DNA of 38,389 nucleotides, taken from NCBI GenBank assembly GCA_039029535.1, contig JBCCFW010000055.1, positions 1-38,389 of the forward strand, given 5' to 3'. This document shows positions 10,401 through 19,900 of the stretch, one piece after another (positions within the stretch are counted from its first letter, which is position 1; the number at the start of each line of letters is the position of its first letter). Origin of the DNA: JBCCFW01 sp039029535 (GTDB lineage: Bacteria > Acidobacteriota > JBCCFW01). Under the pieces are notes generated by a model that was not told where the DNA came from, made no database searches, and was given only the letters and a program-made list of their open reading frames with translations. The position numbers and the translations under genes are program-made.

Positions 10401-13400
10401 TGACCGTGAAGGTCTCCCCGTGCACGGCCTGGATCACGCCGTCTTCGTGAATGACCTCGCCGGGGCTGGCCACGACCACGACCGGCACGCCGATCGCGTT
10501 GGTGTAGAGGGGCGCGGAACCGGTGAGGAGGATGGTCTCCATGTCGCGCGGGAAGGCCGGGCTGGGCGTGCTGGTCACGAGGCTCACGGACAGGACGCCG
10601 GGCTCACCACAGGGAGGCTCGGCCGAGTCGTCGCCATTGCCGTCGGCGACCGTCACGAAGAGCTCGTCACCGACACAGCCGAAGCTCGAACGGTTGAGCG
10701 AGACGATGCCCTGAGTCGTGGAGAAGTTGCCCGACACGATGAGGGCGTAACCCTGCTCGAGCCTCGAGATCGAGTCCATCGTGTCGATGTCGTTGACGCC
10801 GTCGCAAGGGATGGTGGTGTCGACGGTCGGCGTGAGATCGTTGCGGACGAAGTTCGGCGTGGCCGTGTCGGGACCGCCGCCACCCGGGACGTCGAAGCCG
10901 ATGACGTGGACCTGCCAGGTGCCCTCCTCCACGTTCACGTTCTCGACGAACACGTTCTCGCAGGTGTTGAGCGGATCCCGGTCGGGGAGGTCGACGAAGG
11001 GCGGCGCGAGCTCCTGCTCGACCTGCATGGACGACGGCTGCGTGAAGCTCCCGGACCAGGCGGTGACGGGATCCGGTCGATAGACGACGCCCGAGGGGCT
11101 CACGACCTCCAGGTCGAGGTCGTTCAGGATGGGCGCTCCTAGCGAGCCACCGGGCGCATCCGTGTAGCACATGGTGAAACGAAGCTCGTTGGCCACGTCG
11201 TTCGGATCGGGGTTGAGCACGTTGAGGGAGAACGCGTGCCGCTCACCGTCGCTCAGGGCCGTGCGCAGGGACTGGACGAGCTCGTTGCGGGTCGTTCCGC
11301 CTGGCTCCGGCACGAGGTCGGCTGGATCGGTGGTCGTGAGCCCGTTCGGCGTGTCCGTGAAGACCATCAGACGCGCTCGCTCGGTGTCACCCCTCGGGTC
11401 GTCCCGCAGCGGATCGCCGGAGAAGTAGAGCGTGTCGTCGAGACGGGGTGCGCCCCAGCCCTGGCTGTAGGTCGGTCGATCGGCCGAGCCGACGCCGGTG
11501 TCGTCGGTCCGGAGCCCTTCGAGGTTGTGCGCGGAGTTGATGAGCACCGCTCGGGTGAGGGCGTTGGTGGGTCGGAGCGCGTCCTCCGGCGTGGGCACGC
11601 CGGAGGGGTACCAGCCGTCGAAGAAGTACTGCTGGACGAGGAGACCGAGACCGGCCGCGCTGGGCGTCGAGTAGGACGTCCCGGTCACCGCAGCAGGAAT
11701 GCCGCAGTCGTTGTTGCCCGTGCCCGTTCCGTCTTCTGCCGGGCCGGCGGCACCGTGAGCGATGAGGCTTCCCGGCGTGAGCAGCTCCGGCTTCAGCGTT
11801 CCGCCCGACGCCGGACCGATGCTCGAGTAGTTCGCCCGATCTTCGCCGGTGCGGTCGGCCCCACCCCCACTCGGCGTGTTCGCTCGCACGGTCGCGCCGA
11901 TGGTCAGGATGTTCTTGGCGTGAGCGAGCCCGGCCCCGATCGTCTCGGGACCCGCGGCACCGTCGTTGCCGGCCGAGGCAAAGGCCGTGAGCATCCGCTC
12001 CCGCCACAAGGCGATGTCGGCCAGTGCCGCGTTCTGGTTGTAGCAGTTCGTGCAGGGATCACCGCCGAAGGACGCCGAGTGCACCGTCGCCCCGTAGTCG
12101 TCGGCCTGGCCATAGGCGGCGCTGGCCTGCCAGCCACCGATGAGGTCGCCCGCAGCATTACCGATGTCCTGGACGAGGATCTGCGCGGCGGGCGCGACGC
12201 CGTCCTGAGCCTGGTGATGCTGGACGTTGAAGCCGTAGTCGACGGGAAGCTGGACGTCGTTGGCGAAGGGGTCGTCCACGCGATCGGACAGCTCCGGCCG
12301 GAGCTGGTCCCCCACCTGCCAATCACCGTCGAGACGCTCGCAGGAGAGGATGTTCTGCAGCGTGCCGAGGTCGCGGATGAGAGGACGTGCGGCGAGAGCG
12401 CCGTTCGGCCCGGGCCCGAAGACGTCACCGGCCATGCAGGCCGTCACCGTCGTGCCGTGCTGATCGGGAGCGCTGTAGGGAGCCGCGCCGGTGAACAACA
12501 GGTAAGCCACGACCTTGCGCATCCTCGTGCGGATCTGGTCGAGCTCGCCCTCCTCCTCGGCGGGAGAAGTCGGACTGGTCGGCTCACCACCGATGGGCCA
12601 GCAGGCGTCGTTGATGTCGTCGGTGAACTTGAACGCACAGTTGTCGTTCTCGACGCCGTTGGAGATCACCGCGCCGATGAGCCCTTCACCGGCGATGCCG
12701 AGAGCGAAGAGACGGGCCGAGACGTCGTAGTTGCTCGCGCCGAGATCGTCGATGCCGGTCATGAGCCACCAGATCGAGTGATCGATGTGCGGTCTCAGCA
12801 CGGGCACGAAGTCGATGCTCACGACGTCACGCAGGCGAGCGACGTGAACGAGGAAGGGCTCCAGGGACAGCGGCTCGACGAGCAGGTGGGCCACCGCCGG
12901 GTCTTCGCGGTAGTGGACCAGCGACTCCAGCTCGGCCCCCGGAGCCTGCTTCAGCAGCGTCTCATAAGGCGACGCATCGACCCTCTCGTGGAAGTGGACC
13001 TGGAAGCGCAGCAGGCCCCTCCGGTCGACGTCGAGCACCGGCACCTGCCCACTGATCATGGCCCGCGACAGGGCGTCGATCTTGTAGGCCGGGAGGTAGT
13101 CCCCGCTCCAAGTCACGCTCGGGAGAGTGTCGAGAACCGGGCGCAGCGCCGGAGTGGTCCGCACGAGGTAGGCGTCGTTGGGGACCGCCTCCACGATCTC
13201 GACGCCGAGCTCCTCGAGCTCCTTGCGGACCTCGGTCGACCGCTCGTACTGGACGATGACGTGGACGACGTCCTCGCTGACGCCTTCCGGCACGACCGAC
13301 TCGAGGCTGAGCCCGGATGCGAGCGCCGCCGGCAAGCCCGTCACCTGAGGGAGCGCCCCGTCGACCCGGGGATCGAAGTCGAGGCCCGCGATGCGGAGTA

Positions 13401-13635
13401 GCCGTGGGTTCGTCGCGAGGGCCCGCTGCTCGACGGCGAGAGCTCGCGCCGAGCGCTTCGCGATGCGCGCCGGAGCCCTCTCGAGACCCGGCGAGAGGCG
13501 GTCGAAGCCGGCACGGAGGAGACGCGGAAGACTCGCGTGCCCGAGAGTGCCGAAGCACGCCAGCAAGACCAGGACGCAGCCGAGGACGGCAGCGAACGAA
13601 GGAAGGGCGCGATCCCGAGGGGCGGGTTCAGTCAT
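4435..13635 (-). CDS. Giant KP-43-like subtilase 1, catalytic Asp replaced
   Basis: A 3,066-aa secreted or membrane-tethered S8 protein. The order is: hydrophobic segment (9-30); propeptide-like region (~95-310); S8 domain (~315-720); KP-43-type beta domain with NDLDLEVVSPSG (~780-950); Ig-like and DUF11-like sandwiches (~960-1215); a conserved block of unknown function (~1400-1530); acidic DADGDGVNDD loop (~1785); MAM-like jelly roll (~1985-2280); PKD (~2440-2500); P-like domain (~2660-2790); FN3-like domain and C-terminal YYYLVPSAN module. His393 (QHGTTV), oxyanion Asn557 (AGNDG) and Ser654 (GTSYSTP) are present. The Asp position reads ISNG instead of the QDDG of its two paralogues, giving Ser325. 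It may be inactive or act as a binding protein. I chose the ATG at 13635 (GGAGA site 5 nt upstream) over the GTG at 13662. Confidence 0.9.
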   Translation of the reverse strand: MTEPAPRDRALPSFAAVLGCVLVLLACFGTLGHASLPRLLRAGFDRLSPGLERAPARIAKRSARALAVEQRALATNPRLLRIAGLDFDPRVDGALPQVTGLPAALASGLSLESVVPEGVSEDVVHVIVQYERSTEVRKELEELGVEIVEAVPNDAYLVRTTPALRPVLDTLPSVTWSGDYLPAYKIDALSRAMISGQVPVLDVDRRGLLRFQVHFHERVDASPYETLLKQAPGAELESLVHYREDPAVAHLLVEPLSLEPFLVHVARLRDVVSIDFVPVLRPHIDHSIWWLMTGIDDLGASNYDVSARLFALGIAGEGLIGAVISNGVENDNCAFKFTDDINDACWPIGGEPTSPTSPAEEEGELDQIRTRMRKVVAYLLFTGAAPYSAPDQHGTTVTACMAGDVFGPGPNGALAARPLIRDLGTLQNILSCERLDGDWQVGDQLRPELSDRVDDPFANDVQLPVDYGFNVQHHQAQDGVAPAAQILVQDIGNAAGDLIGGWQASAAYGQADDYGATVHSASFGGDPCTNCYNQNAALADIALWRERMLTAFASAGNDGAAGPETIGAGLAHAKNILTIGATVRANTPSGGGADRTGEDRANYSSIGPASGGTLKPELLTPGSLIAHGAAGPAEDGTGTGNNDCGIPAAVTGTSYSTPSAAGLGLLVQQYFFDGWYPSGVPTPEDALRPTNALTRAVLINSAHNLEGLRTDDTGVGSADRPTYSQGWGAPRLDDTLYFSGDPLRDDPRGDTERARLMVFTDTPNGLTTTDPADLVPEPGGTTRNELVQSLRTALSDGERHAFSLNVLNPDPNDVANELRFTMCYTDAPGGSLGAPILNDLDLEVVSPSGVVYRPDPVTAWSGSFTQPSSMQVEQELAPPFVDLPDRDPLNTCENVFVENVNVEEGTWQVHVIGFDVPGGGGPDTATPNFVRNDLTPTVDTTIPCDGVNDIDTMDSISRLEQGYALIVSGNFSTTQGIVSLNRSSFGCVGDELFVTVADGNGDDSAEPPCGEPGVLSVSLVTSTPSPAFPRDMETILLTGSAPLYTNAIGVPVVVVASPGEVIHEDGVIQAVHGETFTVTYEDANPCGGPSTAQGTVVCQPVISDEGFQIAGGCDVVNPAEIGTSTVRPDQFLDAGETVRYTVFFLNGGSEPLTDAVVSLEPNPNDPLILALGDMAVEVLDSPQVVATALPGARSSATFTVQVGSRCTNEAGPECLGPGFDGIPCRYSLDFIACVSAPGSDLLFPDCIFQTQVLEADLEVQSYSTRDPNGELYGIGGIREQLPGTEHGTTNPEDFRRFQPMWFDPDADCGTGPGSCGTICDVSRDAWPPPPICLVAPVFRGNPFDAWDFDDDDEDWLPASYNGDGNTVGRLECGAAAQEWFWKAAPDGGACGWESELADELTRPDSDFDVSHPDVFDQPWGIWHTGEINPVAGNTGPFPGAVPPNGGVPYFDDPSSPMDHTIYWDPPGPGDNSAGEWCQSYLSDPIRFPNFYRSFLKPPSLFRVHATNPDYRVVFRDLRMHARLDGHLIDSNNLTIAGIHVDNELVPGIPDAGGCPSYTWAQFEHSQLRFTDGVQLAWETNENTMGEPLSSLDPDFPDQSYEQIYGLAGSGWDFALSWSHLHFDGFTSGRPYGWGVDDVSFEWDEVRDICDASDCSAINGGMGQAPAVYFVNQVHDACSGELGLLVLDDSTAGLGPRISVCVSSDQEIPEKAVLDLVSPGRYEGSMPYTTDPDDDVDGVLLVSSGSADTGLGSENVQVEYDPFNASDHDPMATADETCDWLDADGDGVNDDVAPLDGVPDAEDGQEAPFEREQTDDAVVNCPTGPVFYIRHSIQDSGAGDGDGFADHGETAWLSVSLTSQLPFDLTDVTVSISTEDQTVCILRDSVGLDVLPRDNVLTATPVDQAMDVGLLFAVPAGVRTTDLANPQTVTFRIDVEGTSASNGASFSTFGTGTDSFLPMEARLLLDVNSLDSSADYSHGVDIGEFFEGFEGSPASGGLENPLIPSVSAGVRLPRFLDGTADTRYGSADNNGFCPECPFTTDCDVPSDCDHRFVPGEYVLSEPQWAFTEDWSHEGNQAFKFGDSGADETDQGQHYVRGQFATLELPPLRLASNPAITPTLEFRMIADAWVSNFTSGLSTPIGGMVIEASASPTGVDPSAPSTYRRPQHADLAAIDSVHPLPSYRRLYPTVTPYDQESDVLVACRTLFCNQHHPVFSTHGDAFNSPASGSDPRAGSDGHSTWELVEVDLSDLRGQEVVLRFTIQVMQDFEIQNGFAGWLQDSVRVTGVSDSLGLGLQSFDNMVETCQLMAAFESSSPDCFDEEVTFFDRHSGLGLFGPGGTPLPLEFEYELVGDAGTLNLGPFPEGTALAQPGVRGMIEDPIVDLVAAGVISVPGTVSVTQRLYQGGMEVSSFTDTVVSKDAPVPSFMVVGDGPIAGGPTVLEAMVSVLPAPDPDRELTYVWDFDDGSPLDVSGAVVSHVFPAPGDYDVELCVRDEDGCEGCVVQVLTVAAQPSVEFRDATVVDECAAIGSPGLDDGDPDFNEYVTIAVTFDNVGAAATDVTGFLSSSDPLAEIISGVASFGDVGAGATSAPGEFTFIRRYDADVDCVIVPFTLDLVGDGGASLSQLSFGITIGGDVAVEDVAPLTPPAGTLCMGDVAPVIFSKAGPAGCLTGLTFNLDVQGIALATNGDVNVVLRAPSGVAVPLYTGDGVSPEQDLSVCFTYDIEVGLLDTCSTLDAGVEGALLADLVTESMTGAFPWQVEVSTMAAGDCLTTGQWNLSNPVLELRGTNSADADIGIEPACADCQAPTTPIFPGDVEASCPPVGVVGGTVTWTAATDTSECPGADELVHELYASTIEGQLGSPPMILGAGDSCLDCPLGETCVFPFTPGTTSWEVCDVTSTYWTVVVSDAGDPATRVPAVSAPADPVDDVYQSELQTCVDEPDAMAPVIAVTELDGMVEIWVDVPTGAGRPPHPAMPGGPVHHLFRGRLSNLRAAYNHQSVECSFTGPMVSLEPPPGSEPYYYLVPSANSTSCVGMGFQGTVNPTTGELEYRVGRPEGINNCGGVCLP

Positions 13636-13750
13636 CAGGGTCTCCAAGCCGGCGGGACGCACCCGCGCTCTCCGGGTCCTCTGACCCGCTCTCTCCTCCG
13701 ACCGCCGCTCCGAGCTCCTTCGAGCCAGGCATCGGCGGCTGGGTGGCTGA

Positions 13751-13788
13751 TGAGGGAAGTTAGGAAGCCGGTTTCAAAAGTCCATGCC
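13751..13788 (-). promoter_or_regulatory. Conserved promoter-like block upstream of giant protease 1
   Basis: Read on the minus strand, GGCATGGACTT is followed by CTTCCTAACTTCCCT. A -35-like TGGACT (84-79 of 137xx) and a -10-like TAACTT (62-57) are separated by 16 nt, about 120 nt before the start codon. The same arrangement recurs at 23227-23254 and 23596-23623. Conservation outside coding sequence supports a regulatory role. Whether it is a promoter or an operator is inferred. Confidence 0.55.
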
Positions 13789-13880
13789 TGGACTAATGAA
13801 CACCCTGCGAGGCGATCGAACCCGCCCGACATGTCGCCCCGAACGACCCCGCAGCCAGGACCGGCCCGCCCGAAACCCAG

Positions 13881-13912
13881 GACGCCCGGGCGGCCGAAGC
13901 CACCCGGGCGTC
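13881..13912 (-). terminator. GC hairpin with UUCG loop after giant protease 2
   Basis: A 10-bp stem (13881-13890 with 13903-13912), one mismatch, then three more pairs close a cUUCGg loop on the minus strand. It begins about 50 nt after the stop at 13964. A weak CTGGGTTTC follows, so the U run is poor. The same stem-and-tetraloop design is found after giant protease 1. Confidence 0.6.
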
Positions 13913-13963
13913 CCGAGAAGCGAGTCCTTCGAGGGAGGACCCGCCTGTCTGAATCAGGCTGCG

Positions 13964-16900
13964 CTACGGCAAGCAATCTCCGCCGCAGGCGCTGATGCCG
14001 GAAGGACGTCCCTCGACGTGCTCGAGCGGACCACCGGTCCCTGCCCGGGTGCCCCGGTAACCCATGCCGAGGCAGGCATCACCGTTGGCGCCGGGCACCA
14101 GGTAGTAGTGCGAGCCCGGCGGCGGCACGTGGGTCACCATCGGACCGCTGAACTCGCACAGCACCGACTCGTGGGTGTAGCCACCGTGGAGGTCGAGCAG
14201 GCGTCCCTGGAACAGGTGGTAGGACGGACCGCCGGGCCGCGCCGGGATGGGCGGACGCCCACCCGTCGGCACGTCGACCCAGATCTCGAGCGCGTCGCCA
14301 TCGCGGAGCACGGCGATGATGGGTGCCACCGGTGCTGCCGCGCACGCCACGCTCTCGGTCTGGTAGGCATCGGGCACCGCATCGGCAGGCATCGAGACGT
14401 CCGGCACGCGCGTCGACGCGTCGCCCTCGTCGGACACCACCACCGTCCAGTACACGTCGGTGAGCGAGCAGACCTCCCAGACCGACGCCCCCGGTGCTCG
14501 CTCGAAGGCGCACTGGCTCATCGCCGGACAATCGGCGCAGGTGTCACCGTCGCCCAGGAGGACGACCGGGTCGCCGAGCTGGCCCTCGGTCGTGGACGCG
14601 TAGAGCTCGTACTCCAGGTCGTCCGAACCGGGACAGGCCGCCCCGTCGCGCGCCGGCGACCAGCTCACGACGTGACCCCGACCACCCACCACGCAGGCCT
14701 GGTCGACGCCGTCGAAGACCGGAGTCGTCGGGCTCAAGCAGTCCTCACACGCCGCCTCGACGCCGATGTCGAGGTTCAGCGGGTTGGCACCGCGGAGATC
14801 GAGCTGGGCGTTGTCGAGCAACCACTGTCCGGCGAGACAGGTCCCGGCGGTGATGGTGCTGACCTCGAGCTGCCAAGTGCCGCCCATCTGGACGCCGATC
14901 AGCTCTTCGACGAGCAGGTCGGCCAGGGCCGGGTCGAGGGTGCCGCAGGTGTCGGTGAGCCCGACGTCGGCATCGAACTCGAAGCAGAGGTCGAGGTTCA
15001 GCGACGGGTCCACCCCGTCCCCGAGGTAGATGGTCGACGGCGAACGACCGGGCGGGCGCAGCCGGACGGCGGTGAGCTGCCCGATGCTGGCCAGGCCCAC
15101 GCCCTCGACGTCGAGCGAGAAGGTCAAGCCGTCGAGACAGCCCGCCGGGCCTGCCGTCGAGAGGATGGTCGGTGCCGGGTCGCCGAGACAGAGCGAGGTG
15201 GCCGGCCCGGTGAGGGCACCGCCTCCCATGGCGTCGGCCGAGCCGCCCATCGGGAAGGCGAAGCCGACGTCCTGCACCACCGCTCCCCCATCGCTGACCA
15301 GGCTGAGCTCGAAGGGCACGACCAGGCAGCCGGGAGGCATGCCGTCGAGACTGTAGAGGAACGTGTACTCGGCCGCCGGGCTGGTGGCCCCGGGCCCGAC
15401 GTCGCCGAAGCGCGCCACGCCGCCGAGGATCGTCACGTTCGGGTCCGTCGAAGAGAGGTAGCCCACGACGTCCGTCGCCGCCGCTCCCGCGTTGTCGAAG
15501 GTGACCGCGATGGTGACCTGCTCGTGGATGTCGCCGTTGCCGTCACCCAGCCCCGGTGAGCCGGGCGCCGCGCACTCACCCACGACGACCGCGTCGCGGT
15601 GGACGAAGTCCGGTCGGTCGTCGACCATGACGGTCAGGATCGAGCAGCCCTCGCAGCCATCCTCGTCACGGATGCAGAGCTCGACGTCGTGAGCACCGGT
15701 GGTCGCGAACACGTGCGTGACCAGCGCACCCGAGGCCTCGACGGGCGTGCCGTCGCCGAAGTCCCAGAAGTAGACGAGGTCGCGGAGGGGATCCGGCGTG
15801 GGCTCGATGCTCGCCTCGCCGCGGAAGAGCGTCTCCCCACCAGCGAAGGGACCGCTGCCCACGATGGACAGGCTGGGCACGGGCAGGTCCTTGACCACGA
15901 CGGTGTCGACGAAGCTGCTGACCGGCATGCCGGCCTGGTGCAGGGTCTGCGTCACCGTCATGAGCCCCGGCATGGACAGGACGCCCAGGGCGACCGGGTC
16001 GACGATGGGATCGTCGCTCGTGCCTCGCGTGCCGGGAAGCGTGAGAGGCACGCCACCCAGCGTCGGCGGCAGGTTGAAGGTCCCTGCGTCACCGCTGAGC
16101 TCCCACTCGTAGGAGATGGGCTCGGGCGTGCCGTCGCCACGGAAGAGGCCGAGACCGTCGTGTCGGTCGAAGAGCGTGACCTCGTCACCGAAGCAGTCGT
16201 CCGAGCTGCTGGCGAAGGCTGCCTGCAGCGAGCAGGTCTCGAGCCCGTTGTCGACGGCCTGCATCTCGAGCCCCAGCGCCGTCGACACGCCGGCCACCCG
16301 GATGTCGTCGTGGAGCCAGCCGAGGGCACCGTTCTGGACCTCGAGGTCCTGCATGACCTGAATCACGAAGCGGATGAGCACCTCCTGGCCACGGTAGTCG
16401 GACAAGTCGACGACGGCGTGCTCCCAGGTGCTGTGACCATCGGAGCCCGATCGCGGATCCGACGCGGAGCCGGGCGAGTTGAAGGCGTCTCCCATGTTGG
16501 AGTAGACGTGGTGATGCTGACCGCAGAACAGGGTCCGACAGGCATTGAGCGCGTCGGTGGTCGTGTCGTACGGAGCCTGGTAGGCGTACAGCGGTCGGAA
16601 GCTCGACATCGGGAAGGACGCCTCGATCGTCGCCGGCCGCGCGTGCTCGGTCGAGCGGTAGACGTTCGGAGAGAGGGCATCCACGCCGGTCGGGCTCGCC
16701 GAGATCTCGACGATGAGGCCGCCGATGGGGGTCGAGAGCCCCGAGGTGAAGTTGGCGAACCAGCCCGCCGCGATCTGACGGAAGTCCAGCTCCGGCGTGA
16801 TGGCCGGATCGCTGGCCAGCCGCAGGGGCGGCAGCTCGAAAGCGACGAACTGCCCCCGGCGGTAGTGCTGCCCCACGTTCGAGACACCGGCATCGGGGTC

Positions 16901-19900
16901 GCCGAACTTGAGCGCCTGGTTGCCCGTGTAGGCCCAGTCGGTCGTGTAAGCCCACTCGGGCTCGGTCAGCGGCGCCTCGGCCGGCGTGAAGCGATGGTCG
17001 CATTCGTCCGGAACCATGCAGTCGGTGGCCACCGGGCACTCGGGGCAGAAGCCCTCGTTGGTGTCGGCGCCGTAGCGCGTGTCGGTGGTGGCATCGAGGA
17101 AGCGCGGCGGCGCGACGCCGGCGACGGCGTTGGGGATCCGCGGGTTGTCGAAGCCCATGCCGCCCGAGCTTCCCTCGAAGCCCTCGTTGAACTCACCGAT
17201 GACCGGGCCGAGGGAGTAGTCGGCCGTCGTCGACCGTGAGTCGACGTCCAGCACCAACATCGCCTCCATGGGCTGGAACGAGTTGAAGCCCGAGCCGAGG
17301 GTCGAGAACTCGTTGAGGTTGCCCTGGTTCACGCCCTGCACGTCGATGCGGAAGGTCACCGTCGCCGGATCCGCGAGGTCGGTGGTCCGCACCGCGCTGG
17401 GCACCGAGAAGAGGAAGCCCTGCTCACCGAGCGGGCCGCCCGGGTCGATCGGGGTCTCGGTGAGGATGTTCCCGCCGGGGAGAACGTCGAGGAAGACCGT
17501 GTCCTGGATGATGCAGACCGTGTCGTCCTCGGTGCTGATCGTGACCTCGACGTCACGCAGGTCGGAGGCGAGCTGGGAGGTCAGGGTCACCGACATCCAG
17601 ACGGTCTCACCGTGATCGGCATGGAGGTCGCCGTCACCGCCGCCACCAGCGGCATCCTCGAGGTGATGTCGGATGTAGAACAGCCGACCGGAGGTGCAGT
17701 TGATGACCGAGAAGTCGACGCGCTCACGCTCGAACAGGAGGTCGCTCCCGTCCTCGGCGTCGGGCTCGCCGTCACCGTCGACGTCGTCGTTGATGCCGTC
17801 GGCCGGCGCCACGTCGACCCAGTCGCAGATCTCGCTCACGCTCGAGTCGGGATCGTGGTCGGCCGCGTTGCCCGGGTCGTACTCGACGCGGATGTCGTCG
17901 GCACCGGCGCCGGTGTCGGCCTGTCCCGGCGCCACCAACAGGGTGCCGAGCACGTCGACGGCGGGATCGGCGCTGAAGGGGATCGAGCCCTCCCAGCGGC
18001 CGTTCGCGACCTGGTCGAGGTAAGCCGCTTCGGCGTCCTCGGCGTCGGAGCTCACGCAGACCGCGATCCGCGTGGGCAGCATCGGCGTGGTGTCGTCGAG
18101 GACGACGATGTCGAGCTGACCCTCGCAGGCGTTGTAGCGGTTGGCCGTGAAGAAGACCTGGGGCTCCTGGCCCACGCCACCGTTGATCTCGGAGCAGTCG
18201 CCCTCGTCACAGACGTCGCGGAGCTCGCTCCACTCGAAGTGGACGTCGTCGATGCCCCAACCGTACTGGTCGTTGCTGGTGAAGCCGTCCAGGTTCAGGT
18301 GCCCCCAGGAGAGAGTGAAGTCCCAGGAAGTGCTGGCCGACCCGTAGATGTCCTCGTAGCTCAGGTCCGGGAAGGTCGCGTTGGTCGAGTTGAGGTTCTC
18401 GCCAAGGGTGTTGTCGTCCACCGACCACTCGGGCAGGACGTCGTCGGTGAAGATGAGCTGGAGGTATTGGAAGCGGCTCCAGGCGAACGACGGACAGCCC
18501 GCCGTCATGACCGGCGCCACCGGCTGGTTGCTCACCGCCCAGCTCGCCACGGACAGGTTTCGTGAGTCGAGCGTGTGGCCGTCGAGCCGCGAGTACATCT
18601 CCAGGTCGCGGAACTCGACCCGGAACGCCGGATTGCTCTGATGCACGCGGTGCAGCGTCGGCGGCTTGAGGAACGACCGGTAGAAGTTCGGGAAGCGGAC
18701 CGGGTCGGAGATGTAGCTCTGACACCACTGACCGGCGCTGTTGTCTCCTGGGCCGGGTGGATCCCAGTAGATCGTGTGATCGAGCGGCGAGTCCTCGTCG
18801 TCGAGGTAGGGAACACCCTCGCTCGGCGGCACCGCTCCAGGGAACGGACCGTCGTTGCCGACCACCGCGTTCATCTCGCCGGTGTGCCAGATGCCCCAGG
18901 GCTGGTCGAACACGTCGGGGTGACTGGTGTCGAAGTCGCTGTCGGGCCGGGTGAGCTCGCTGGAGATCTCGTCCTCCCAACCACAGCCACCGCCATCGGG
19001 AGAGGCCTTCCAGAACCACTCCTGAGCCGCCGAGCAGGCCGGGCCGACCTGATTCGGATCGTCGGTGTAGGACGCCGCGTAGAAGCCCTCGTCGTCCTCG
19101 TCGAAGTCCCAGGGATCGAGCGGGTTGTCGACACGGATTCCTGCCGACAGGCAGATCGGCGGCGGCGGACCGTCGGCCCGGCTCACGTCGCAGATCGAGG
19201 CGCACGATCCCGGACCGGCGCCGCAGTCGGCGTCGGGGTCGAACCACATGGGCTGGAACCTCACGTAGTCGTCGGGATTCGTCGAATCCTCGGCAGCTCC
19301 CGGGACCAGCCGACGGATGCCGCCGAAGCCGTAGAGCTCGCCGTTGGGATCCCGGGTGCTGTAGTCGAAGCTCTGGGTGTCGGCCTCGAGCACGCGCGAC
19401 TGCACGAAGCAGTCCGGGTACGGCAGGTCGTTGGAGGGTGCGCTCACGCAGGCCTGGAACTCGAGCTGGTACTGACAGGGGATGCCGTCGAACAGCAGGG
19501 GTCCGCAGTCGGTCACGCAGCGGGGCCCCATGACGACCGTGAAGGTCGCGTCCGAGCGTCGACCGGGAGGCGCCAGGCCGACGATCTGCGGCGAGTCGAG
19601 CACCTCGACCGCACCGGTTCCGAGAGCCTGAATGAGAGGATCCGCGGGGTCGGGCGTGAGGGTGACCACGGCGTTCTCGAGATCACGGCTGCCGTCGTTG
19701 GCGAAGAAGACCGTGTAGCGCACGGTCTCGTCCGCGTCGAGGAACTGATCGGCACGCACCGTGGAGGTCGCCGGGATCGCCGGGTTGACGACGTCGCAGC
19801 CGCCGGCGATGGCCACGCCCTGGTCGCTGACCGAGGGACGGCAGGACACGCTCGCCTGAGCGAAGGAGGTCCCGCCGCAGGGGCTGATGTCCTCGTAGAC

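Larger units (their letters stand above)
13636..13963. other. Intergenic region between giant proteases 1 and 2
   Basis: This 328-bp gap has no credible gene; reading frames across it lack a recognisable product. It holds the hairpin that follows giant protease 2 (13881-13912) and the promoter-like block of giant protease 1 (13751-13788). The rest is unassigned leader sequence. Confidence 0.7.

Noticed and set aside
13751..13788. Sigma54-type (-24/-12) promoter reading of the GGCATGG block
   Set aside because: The GG is not followed at the required spacing by GC, and the copies do not conserve a -12 element. The TGGACT/TAnnTT pair is conserved instead.
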